Below, one piece after another: positions 23,602 to 29,232 of a stretch of 29,232 bases of DNA; the stretch's first letter is position 1, and every line of letters starts with the position of its first letter. Position numbers and translations under genes: made by a program. Origin of the DNA: a virus. Below the pieces are notes generated by a model, which saw nothing but the letters and a program-made list of their open reading frames with translations, was not told where the DNA came from and did no database searches. The stretch lies in IMG/VR virus record IMGVR_UViG_3300021964_000354, positions 1 through 29,232 of that record; one strand, 5' to 3'.

Positions 23602-23639
23602 ATAAACAAACAAAAGAATATGAGGATAAGGAGGAACAA

Positions 23640-23840
23640 ATGCCTAACATATTTAATGAGCCGAAAGAACTAAAGAAGTGGGCTATCAAATTAGCTAATG
23701 CTTGTGGAGGACAACGAGTAGAAAAGACTTTAGTTATGACTAAGGTTAACCCCCAACGCATAACTGAATTGATGGATGAGTTTGTTACAGACCACAATGA
23801 GAACACAATTAAGATAGCTAAACAAATGGAGGAGGAATAA
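23640..23840 (+). CDS. Small early protein, unknown (66 aa)
   Basis: It begins MPNIFNEPKELKKWAIKLAN and is basic and helical in the first half and acidic at the end (IAKQMEEE). AAGGAGG lies 7 bases before the ATG, with an AACAAACAAAAG leader variant (23605) upstream. The terminal Glu codons GAGGAGGAA supply the ribosome site of the next gene. No family is recognised. Confidence 0.6.
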   Translation: MPNIFNEPKELKKWAIKLANACGGQRVEKTLVMTKVNPQRITELMDEFVTDHNENTIKIAKQMEEE

Positions 23841-24025
23841 TGGATTGGTGGATACCGATACTGATAGCAGTGTTACTAATATCTTTAGTGATGTTAGCCA
23901 TGACACTGGTTGCAGTATGCTTATGGATTTATAACAACATACCTTTTAAATACATAAGACTTAATAAAGACGCAGTAAATTTCATAGACGAATTACAAAA
24001 AGATATCTATAAGGAGGATATATAA
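23840..24025 (+). CDS. Small membrane protein (61 aa)
   Basis: Residues 3-31 (WWIPILIAVLLISLVMLAMT and onward to WIYNN) form one long transmembrane segment; the remaining 30 residues are a charged cytoplasmic-type tail. No signal cleavage site is seen. Early expression, away from the lysis cassette, makes a holin less likely than a membrane-targeted host-interaction or superinfection protein, but function is not shown. Confidence 0.65.
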   Translation: MDWWIPILIAVLLISLVMLAMTLVAVCLWIYNNIPFKYIRLNKDAVNFIDELQKDIYKEDI

Positions 24026-24250
24026 ATGGGAATACAAGAGGAACAGTTGTTTAAACAACTTGATAGAATACAAAAAGATATTGAGTTACAAAAGAAAATA
24101 CTTGATGAGAAACTAGAGCAGAGAAAAACTGTCGTCAGGTTTTGTTACAATACTAAAAAAGTATCTGCAATAAAAATAGCACAGGCTCTTAACATGACCA
24201 GACAAAGAGTCTATGTACTTATAGAGGACAAGAAAGACGAGGAGGAATAA
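24026..24250 (+). CDS. Small HTH DNA-binding protein with coiled-coil N-terminus (74 aa)
   Basis: Residues 5-35 form a coiled coil (GIQEEQLFKQLDRIQKDIEL region). Residues 46-67 (VSAIKIAQALNMTRQRVYVL) are a good helix-turn-helix of the sigma-70 region-4 or MerR-like kind, with Ala-x3-Gly-replaced-by-Asn turn. It is a candidate transcription regulator of the early block, and the only clear DNA-binding regulator in the window, so it is a natural candidate for the GTTTAAAC sites; that link is speculation. GGAGG lies 8 bases before the ATG. Its frame contains a GTTTAAAC (24049). Confidence 0.65.
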   Translation: MGIQEEQLFKQLDRIQKDIELQKKILDEKLEQRKTVVRFCYNTKKVSAIKIAQALNMTRQRVYVLIEDKKDEEE

Positions 24251-25164
24251 TGGATAAAGAAACATATAAGAAGTTGACTAAAGACTTTCCTAAAAGTGTT
24301 GTTAAGAAAGCGCCACAAGGTAAGTTTGGCGACTATGTACCCCATCATATCTACACACAGAGATTAGTAGATGTTATTGGTGGAGGTTATGACTTTACTT
24401 TTGAAGAAACCAGAGATAAAACTGGAGCAATCATAGGTGCTAAGTGCAGACTATACATTAAGTCATCAGACCAAACAATAGAAGAAGTTGGGGATGTTGA
24501 TATGAATGCAGTAAAAAGAAACATAACTGAATCAGAGATATTAAAACTTGCAGTATCAGATGGTATTAAAAGATGTTGTATGAGATTAGGTATTGGCTTG
24601 GAGCTATGGACAGGCGGGGTTACAGAGGAAGAACACTATTCAACGCCACAAGTAGAGGTATCTAAACCTAAGATGACTAAGGACAAAGAGGACATTGAGT
24701 CATTAGAGAAAGCAAAGAAAGAGTTTGCTGAATCTATACAGGAAAAACCAGTCAAGAAAGCAGAGGGAAAAAATGCTAAACAACTTAACTCTGTAATATC
24801 TGGATTTGGTTTACCAGAAGATGTAGTTAAGGTGTACAAAGCCACTGCGTTTAAACAGTCAGGACTTTCAAATGATGTTGAGTCTTGGTCTAATGACGAC
24901 ATGAGTAAATTCTTAGACTTGTTTGAGGAGCAGACAAAGAAAGAAGTTAGCCCAATAGAAGAAGTATTTGGAGAAGTTGCAGACATATCTAAGTACTGCC
25001 CAGATTGTGGGAAGACAGAGTACATAGAAGACAACAGAGAAAAGAAGCAATCAGACCCTAAGTTTGCCAACATACCTAGTTGGACTTGTAGCAACTACAA
25101 GGAAAAAAATGGTTGTGGTTGGACTGCTTGGGGAGATACTGACTGCCCAACAGAGTGGCTTTAG
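24250..25164 (+). CDS. Rad52-type single-strand annealing protein
   Basis: The first 125 residues match the Rad52/Rad22 DNA-binding fold as I know it: GKFGDYVPHHIYTQRLVDVI (26-45), a beta-rich middle (CRLYIKSSDQTIEEVGDVDM) and SDGIKRCCMRLGIGLELW (about 103-120), the signature helix of this group. It anneals complementary single strands in phage recombination and concatemer formation. The C-terminus adds a zinc ribbon (CPDCGK at about 252 and two later Cys before CGWTAW), unusual for the core family. The start overlaps the upstream stop with GAGGAGGAATAATG. A GTTTAAAC (24849) lies in the linker. Confidence 0.8.
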   Translation: MDKETYKKLTKDFPKSVVKKAPQGKFGDYVPHHIYTQRLVDVIGGGYDFTFEETRDKTGAIIGAKCRLYIKSSDQTIEEVGDVDMNAVKRNITESEILKLAVSDGIKRCCMRLGIGLELWTGGVTEEEHYSTPQVEVSKPKMTKDKEDIESLEKAKKEFAESIQEKPVKKAEGKNAKQLNSVISGFGLPEDVVKVYKATAFKQSGLSNDVESWSNDDMSKFLDLFEEQTKKEVSPIEEVFGEVADISKYCPDCGKTEYIEDNREKKQSDPKFANIPSWTCSNYKEKNGCGWTAWGDTDCPTEWL

Positions 25165-25451
25165 AACAGACAGGTGGCGTAAGTTTAGACAACTTAATTA
25201 ATAGGATAAAAGAAAAATATCCTAATCATAATTTTGATGTGCCACCTGAACCAGATACTAAATGTAAAAGTCAGTTTCAATGTAATGGTTTACGCAACAT
25301 AACCTATTACGACAAAGACAACAATATCTTTTGTGGCAGAAGATATAAATTACAAGACGACAAGAACCCTAACTCGTGGGAATACCGAGAATGTCATGCC
25401 CTATTACAAAAAGGACAGCAAGGACAAGAACCCACAGAGTTACCATTTTAA
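25155..25451 (+). CDS. Small Cys-containing protein, unknown (98 aa)
   Basis: The frame from GTG 25155 (MALEQTGGVSLDNLINRIKE) overlaps the Rad52-type gene by 10 bases. It has four cysteines (about 36, 42, 60 and 79) that could bind zinc, and a Gln/Pro-rich acidic end (QQGQEPTELPF), the type of tail that contacts SSB-binding partners in some replication proteins. No Shine-Dalgarno is seen before the GTG, so translation is probably coupled. No family is recognised; the neighbours suggest a recombination or replication accessory role. Confidence 0.55.
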   Translation: MALEQTGGVSLDNLINRIKEKYPNHNFDVPPEPDTKCKSQFQCNGLRNITYYDKDNNIFCGRRYKLQDDKNPNSWEYRECHALLQKGQQGQEPTELPF

Positions 25452-25460
25452 GGAGGAATA

Positions 25461-26123
25461 ATGAAAACATTAGATAATGTATTAGAAGAATTTACAGGTA
25501 ACTGGAGAGGTTATAGTTACTATTACGATAAAAAATTAAGCGATAAAAGAAGAACAAAAGATACTAGAAGAAAGTATCTTATAGAACAAGCTAATTATAG
25601 AAGAACTAATTTTGTTTTTCGTAATTGGCAGGGTAAATTCTATTATGGAGAATACATTCCTACTGATGAAGAATTATTTTATAGTAATAATAGTTGGTCT
25701 GAAAAAATTATAAATTTTATTTGTCATTATGAATACGATTTTTTGTATAAGAATTTTTCAGATAGACAAAGTAAAACTTTGAAATGGCTTTTCCAATATC
25801 ATATAGAAAGAGCAAACGATATTAAACAAAAGAAAGTTAAAAAAGATAAATTAGAACTTGCATTAAGTCAATTACATAAAGAAGATTTAGTACAACTTTT
25901 AATGTTAAAAGATAAACATTTACAAGATATGACCGCGAAATTTCAAAAATTTGAAACTAATTATGTTGAAAATGAACAAAAAACTATAAAAGCAAAACAA
26001 AAAATGAGAGCCTATAGAGGTCTTGCTTGTGTAGTTTTAGATATGGATGTACAAACTGTAAATAAAATATTAGATAATGTTAGAAAAAACAAAGTTACTT
26101 TACAAAAAGCATTAGGAAAATAA
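25461..26123 (+). CDS. Basic protein of unknown function (220 aa), AT-richer than neighbours
   Basis: The N-terminal 90 residues are Tyr/Arg-rich (WRGYSYYYDKKLSDKRRTKD), the middle (95-180) is helical and Lys-rich with coiled-coil character, and the C-terminal 50 residues resemble a small helical DNA-binding domain (MRAYRGLACVVLDMDVQTVN). No family is recognised. Codon use differs visibly from the neighbours, with a strong preference for A/T-ending codons (AAA, AAT, TTT) where adjacent genes use more AAG and AAC, suggesting later acquisition. GGAGG lies 7 bases before the ATG, and the next gene uses the same junction. Confidence 0.6.
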   Translation: MKTLDNVLEEFTGNWRGYSYYYDKKLSDKRRTKDTRRKYLIEQANYRRTNFVFRNWQGKFYYGEYIPTDEELFYSNNSWSEKIINFICHYEYDFLYKNFSDRQSKTLKWLFQYHIERANDIKQKKVKKDKLELALSQLHKEDLVQLLMLKDKHLQDMTAKFQKFETNYVENEQKTIKAKQKMRAYRGLACVVLDMDVQTVNKILDNVRKNKVTLQKALGK

Positions 26124-26137
26124 TTAGAGGAGGAATA

Positions 26138-26620
26138 ATGGATAAGTATGACAATACTTTTGAAGAGAGAAACAAGAAAAACAAATACGATATGGCAGAC
26201 GAGTGTATGCAGAAGTATTTAAAATCAGAGGGACTAATAGAAAATAAGGACTGGATGAAAATTGGTACTGACCCTAAGACTAATGACATGAAGTTGATGT
26301 GGTTAGCTATACAGATTCTATTGATACCAGATTATATCTTTGTTATGAAAGACAAGTTATATCTAGCAGAGGTAAAAGGTACACTTAGGTTTAAAGAAAG
26401 TGATTACCTACATTTAAAAGAGATGTATGAAAGGTCAGAACCTTATGAGAATGTACGAGTAGGCATAACTTACTTTGCACATCCAGATGCCAAGCCTGTT
26501 TGGTTATCCTTTACTAAGATAAATGCACAGTGGAATGACGATAGAATACCTATTCAGTACTACCCAGAGTTAGACTTTCAAGGAAACAAGAAAGCATATA
26601 AGATGTTATTGAATAACTAA
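26138..26620 (+). CDS. PD-(D/E)XK-type nuclease
   Basis: IPDYIFVMKDKLYLAEVKGT (63-82) contains the Pro-Asp (65) and Glu-Val-Lys (78-80) of the PD-(D/E)XK nuclease core, with the expected hydrophobic strand between them and a following KESDYLHLKEM helix. An upstream Glu in the N-terminal helix could complete the site. Phage members act as recombination exonucleases, Holliday-junction resolvases or restriction-like enzymes; next to a Rad52-type annealer a recombination nuclease is likely (inference). It is the last early gene, followed 24 bases later by a terminator. Confidence 0.65.
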   Translation: MDKYDNTFEERNKKNKYDMADECMQKYLKSEGLIENKDWMKIGTDPKTNDMKLMWLAIQILLIPDYIFVMKDKLYLAEVKGTLRFKESDYLHLKEMYERSEPYENVRVGITYFAHPDAKPVWLSFTKINAQWNDDRIPIQYYPELDFQGNKKAYKMLLNN

Positions 26621-26644
26621 AAGCCTATAAACACTGAAGATTTG

Positions 26645-26680
26645 CTCCTCTTAGGATTCGTTTTAAGAGGAGTATTTTTA
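26645..26680 (+). terminator. Rho-independent terminator of early operon
   Basis: CTCCTCTTA (26645-26653) pairs perfectly with TAAGAGGAG (26664-26672), with a 10-base loop, followed by TATTTTTATT. It closes the rightward block against the convergent leftward genes. A second small inverted repeat GTGGCAC/GTACCAC (26684-26700) follows. Confidence 0.9.
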
Positions 26681-26736
26681 TTAGTGGCACTATGTACCAC
26701 AAGATTGTACAGTTTTTATACGATTACCTTAGTTGT

Positions 26737-27909
26737 TTAAACTGGGTAGTAATTATCCCATCCTTTATCGCTAATTGTAAAAGTGAGAACACCTGGGTGC
26801 GACCAAAGTCCAGTACTAGCAGTAAAGTCTATGCTCTTATCTATTGATGGTGCTTGAAACCAAGTCCTGTCACCTTGTTGTTTCATTCTTAGGTGATGGT
26901 AATGAGCAGTTACTAGAATCTCCGAGTCACCACTAGGTAGAAATCCAAACATCTGTCCTTTCCACCATGCTTCTATCTTTGCCTCTGGGTTTCCTCCACG
27001 ATTACCACTCATGTGTCCATGAGTAAAGCTACAAGACTTACCCTTAATCATTAATGTCTGGTGAAATCCCTCTGGTATGTTTACTTCTACCTTGCCATAC
27101 CTATCTGGGTTAGCAGACATTATCTCTCTACATATCTGTAGGTGCATAGTATCAGAGTTATCTAATCTTGATGTAGCTACCTGACCTTTACTTGTTCTAG
27201 ACATTTCTCCATGGTTTCCTGGTACTCCTGCGAGTACTAGCTTAGGTGCATGAGGTAGGAATGTGTCAATCGTTTTCATAATCATTGACCTAGCTAATGC
27301 GTATTGCTCAATCAGTGAGAGAGAAACATTGTGTGGTTGGCTTTCGTAAAAATGTGGTGTACAGTTTTCTGTGAGGTCACCTAAACCTACCATATAGATT
27401 TCATCTATCTGTACTCCAAGTTTACGCAGGTCTTTAATCCTGTTTACTCCATCTTGTAATGCCCTATCGTATCTCTTGATAGTGTTCTCAACTCCATAAT
27501 CTTTTTTTCCGAGTTGCCAGTCACTCATAAACCACATGAACGCTGTGTCACCTGCATTGTATTTCTTTTTTATGGGTGGTTTTTTCTTAGCGTGTTTAAA
27601 CAACTCTTGAAAATATCTATCGTGTCCAGGTTTTTTCTTACGAACAATACCTTTAAACGCATAAAAGGTTTCTACTGTTCCACCTTTAAGCTGTGTATTC
27701 CAAGATGAAGCTCTTACACTACCTTCAATTTCGTAGTGTTTGGGGTCGAATCCCCATTCTTTTAATATAGAATCGAATTTATTTCTGTAGTTTGGGTCTG
27801 TTCCTACATGAGTAATCTCACCTAGACCAGTCTGTTCATTGACTTCTAGTCCTGGTTGCCAACCAGTCTTGTAGAAATTATTACCCCATTCCTCTGGTAT
27901 GTTAGGCAT
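26737..27909 (-). CDS. Calcineurin-like metallophosphoesterase (SbcD/Mre11-type)
   Basis: All the metal-binding blocks of the family are visible: MSDWQLG (128-134), GLGDLTEN (175-182), GVPGNHGE (228-235), THGH (296-299) and TAHYHH (334-339). The 110-residue basic N-terminal part is additional. Related phage proteins are usually called SbcD-like DNA exonucleases or phosphoesterases; no SbcC partner is seen. It may trim DNA or nucleotides. AAGGAGG lies 7 bases before the ATG, and a TATACT -10 at 27943-27938 gives it its own promoter. Its stop codon TAA lies inside GTTTAAAC (26735), and a second GTTTAAAC (27594) is inside the frame. Confidence 0.88.
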   Translation of the reverse strand: MPNIPEEWGNNFYKTGWQPGLEVNEQTGLGEITHVGTDPNYRNKFDSILKEWGFDPKHYEIEGSVRASSWNTQLKGGTVETFYAFKGIVRKKKPGHDRYFQELFKHAKKKPPIKKKYNAGDTAFMWFMSDWQLGKKDYGVENTIKRYDRALQDGVNRIKDLRKLGVQIDEIYMVGLGDLTENCTPHFYESQPHNVSLSLIEQYALARSMIMKTIDTFLPHAPKLVLAGVPGNHGEMSRTSKGQVATSRLDNSDTMHLQICREIMSANPDRYGKVEVNIPEGFHQTLMIKGKSCSFTHGHMSGNRGGNPEAKIEAWWKGQMFGFLPSGDSEILVTAHYHHLRMKQQGDRTWFQAPSIDKSIDFTASTGLWSHPGVLTFTISDKGWDNYYPV

Positions 27910-27969
27910 ACTACCTCCTTGTCGCCCTGTTAGGCATAGTATAGAGGATTTATTTAATTATTTTGGTGT
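27910..27969 (-). promoter_or_regulatory. Promoter before phosphoesterase gene
   Basis: On the leftward strand TATACT (27943-27938) is a good -10; the -35 area is AT-rich without a clear match. The transcript would start about 30 bases before ATG 27909, with AAGGAGG as the ribosome site. The holin gene stop is at 27970. Confidence 0.45.
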
Positions 27970-28275
27970 TTACTTAGAAACTGTTTTACTGTTTTTAGGA
28001 CCAATTTGTTTTTTAGCGAACTCTTTTACAACAACTAAAGCTGCTGCTCCACCTGATAAGGCGGCAAGTTGGACTGCATTAGCGTCAACACCAACTAATG
28101 GTGCAACAGTTAACGCAGAAATAAACGCTTCAACAAAAGTCCAAACTGTTTTACTAAGAACATCTTTATATTCTTGGCTCATTTTGTAACTCCATGCTTC
28201 ATTCCAAGGCGTCCACACTACATCCTTTTTGAATGTACCATCAGAATTTCTTTTTCTTTTAAATTTTTCAAACAT
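27970..28275 (-). CDS. Holin, r1t-like
   Basis: The first 40 residues are basic and soluble (MFEKFKRKRNSDGTFKKD). Two hydrophobic segments follow (about 42-62, TVWTFVEAFISALTVAPL; and 66-84, NAVQLAALSGGAAALVVV), then a basic tail. That two-helix layout with an Ala/Gly-rich second helix matches r1t-type holins common in phages of Gram-positive and actinobacterial hosts, from memory. Holins form membrane holes that release the endolysin. The ATG overlaps the upstream stop (TAATG). The neighbouring DUF5675 and membrane genes complete a lysis cassette. Confidence 0.7.
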   Translation of the reverse strand: MFEKFKRKRNSDGTFKKDVVWTPWNEAWSYKMSQEYKDVLSKTVWTFVEAFISALTVAPLVGVDANAVQLAALSGGAAALVVVKEFAKKQIGPKNSKTVSK

Positions 28276-28871
28276 TAGCTTATTACTCTACCTTTAATCT
28301 TAGCATTTAAAGCTATGACCCCACCATTAATCTCTTGTAATTTTTCATATACGCTATCAGCTAGTATCATGTGGTCTTTAGCTTTATTATCCACTTCAGG
28401 TTTTTGTTCTAGTAACTTAGTTATAGTTGTATATTCTATAGAAACTTTCTTTCCTTGAAGTAATTGACCTGCAACTTTTGCATACATTTTTTTGTAAGCT
28501 TTTGTACTTGAACCAATAAAACCATCATTAGATACATCTAAATCTTGCTGTGTTTCACCGACAATAAGACATCCACTGGTATGCTCATCTGTGTTGCCTG
28601 TGTGTATAAGGATATAAGTAAAGTTAGGTACATCTTGTATGTGCAACATACCATAATGTGCATTTTGGTATCTCTCTGAATACTTAGCATGAAATCCACC
28701 TGTTTTTCTAAATTGTATATCGTATGTTCCTTCAGGTATGCAGGTTTCGTGCATGACTTTAACTGCTTGGTATTGGTCCTCTAGTGTATAACACTCAAAT
28801 AAACCATCTATAAACAACATTCCATTCGTTGCATCTTTGCCGAACTGTGTTCTAACAACTTGTAATTTCAT
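28275..28871 (-). CDS. DUF5675 protein, probable cell-wall enzyme
   Basis: The first 150 residues follow the DUF5675 pattern: an N-terminal LQVVRTQF strand, LFECYTLED (24-32), IPEGTYDI (45-52), and the diagnostic IHTGNTDEHTSGCLIVG (89-105) with His and Cys. The conserved His/Cys/Gly resemble an L,D-transpeptidase-like or amidase active site, so it is a plausible endolysin or wall-modifying enzyme, though the family is not characterised. The C-terminal 45 residues are helical and may bind the wall. Its place beside the holin supports a lysis role. Confidence 0.7.
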   Translation of the reverse strand: MKLQVVRTQFGKDATNGMLFIDGLFECYTLEDQYQAVKVMHETCIPEGTYDIQFRKTGGFHAKYSERYQNAHYGMLHIQDVPNFTYILIHTGNTDEHTSGCLIVGETQQDLDVSNDGFIGSSTKAYKKMYAKVAGQLLQGKKVSIEYTTITKLLEQKPEVDNKAKDHMILADSVYEKLQEINGGVIALNAKIKGRVIS

Positions 28872-28873
28872 TA

Positions 28874-29059
28874 CTATTCCTTTCTAAAACTAATGGTCAG
28901 CAACCATATAGCTAAAGTAATTACAGTAGCTAGTCCTGTCACCTGTTGTGCAGAACCAGTCAATGTTAATGTAGCAATAACAAGACCCACTAAAGTCCAA
29001 CTAAGGTTTAGTGTTTCTTTAATTACAGTTACTAACCATGACCATAACTTCTTTATCAT
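28874..29059 (-). CDS. Small two-helix membrane protein, possible second holin or antiholin (61 aa)
   Basis: Two hydrophobic segments are visible (about 17-35, LNLSWTLVGLVIATLTLTG; and 39-57, QVTGLATVITLAIWLLTI), with a basic N-terminus MIKKLW and basic end FRKE. AGGAGAAG lies before the ATG, whose first bases overlap the stop of the upstream partial gene (ATGA). Its place before the DUF5675 and holin genes makes it a candidate lysis regulator. Confidence 0.6.
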   Translation of the reverse strand: MIKKLWSWLVTVIKETLNLSWTLVGLVIATLTLTGSAQQVTGLATVITLAIWLLTISFRKE

Positions 29060-29232
29060 AAACTTCTCCTAAATACGAAAGCTGCCATACTAGCTATTCT
29101 AGTCAGAATAACTGGCACTACAACTTCTTGTGCTTTTTCTCTTTGGTCTTGTGTCATGTCATCACCTATGTTTGATAGTGTGACATCTTCAAAATCTAAA
29201 TCAACAAATGTTTCTATTGGGTTCTCTAAAAA
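29056..29232 (-). CDS. 3' end of an unidentified leftward gene
   Basis: The frame is open from the right edge and encodes the last 58 residues (FLENPIETFVDLDFEDVTLS and onward to AAFVFRRSL), ending at TGA that overlaps the next ATG. An acidic stretch (EDVTLSNIGDDMTQDQREKA) is followed by a hydrophobic, basic-tailed helix. No family can be assigned from this fragment; it probably lies at the end of the tail gene block. Confidence 0.6.
   Translation of the reverse strand, partial: FLENPIETFVDLDFEDVTLSNIGDDMTQDQREKAQEVVVPVILTRIASMAAFVFRRSL

Noticed and set aside
24636-25094. 152-codon leftward frame opposite the Rad52-type gene
   Set aside because: It is antisense to a well-supported gene with recognisable domains, has a Ser/Leu-rich shadow composition and no ribosome site.
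1-29232. CRISPR array, tRNA genes, integrase or transposase
   Set aside because: No regularly spaced repeats, no cloverleaf with the expected conserved bases, and no recombinase motifs were seen on reading both strands.

Overview
The window is a 29.2 kb piece of a low-GC (roughly one third G+C) tailed double-stranded DNA phage genome (Caudoviricetes). It carries a large terminase, a portal, a scaffold-like protein, the start of an SU10-type major capsid protein, a holin and DUF5675 lysis cassette, and a rightward block of small early genes. No tRNA, integrase, repressor, CRISPR array or insertion sequence was seen. The gene content resembles uncultivated marine phages. The r1t-like holin and possible leaderless starts are compatible with an actinobacterial host, but this is inference and the host is not settled.

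Layout. Positions 1-17,451 are one leftward late block. In transcription order it holds small basic and cysteine-rich proteins, terminase, a portal split by an apparent 1-base frameshift, two small proteins, a 2,292-residue giant virion-type protein, four more proteins (one with a lysozyme-like domain), a scaffold-like protein and the major capsid gene, which runs off the left edge. Positions 17,452-18,671 are mostly non-coding and dense in hairpins; they hold the divergent control region and one possible zinc-ribbon microgene. Positions 18,672-26,620 are the rightward early block: a SprT-like metalloprotease ending in a terminator, then about twenty small, tightly packed genes, including a Rad52-type annealing protein, an HTH protein and a PD-(D/E)XK nuclease, closed by a strong terminator at 26,645-26,680. 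Positions 26,737-29,232 are leftward again: a calcineurin-like phosphoesterase, a holin, a DUF5675 cell-wall protein, a small membrane protein and the 3' end of one more gene.

The most unusual signal is the 8-bp palindrome GTTTAAAC. I count 20 copies, against about one expected from base composition; 16 of them lie in 6.3 kb of the early block. In five places it sits exactly between the Shine-Dalgarno sequence and the start codon, and in four of those the upstream gene's stop codon lies inside the palindrome. Two further copies head a duplicated promoter module with base-exact spacing. This resembles, without sequence similarity, the start-associated sequences and stoperators of mycobacteriophages, and may be a genome-wide regulatory or recombination punctuation system of this phage.
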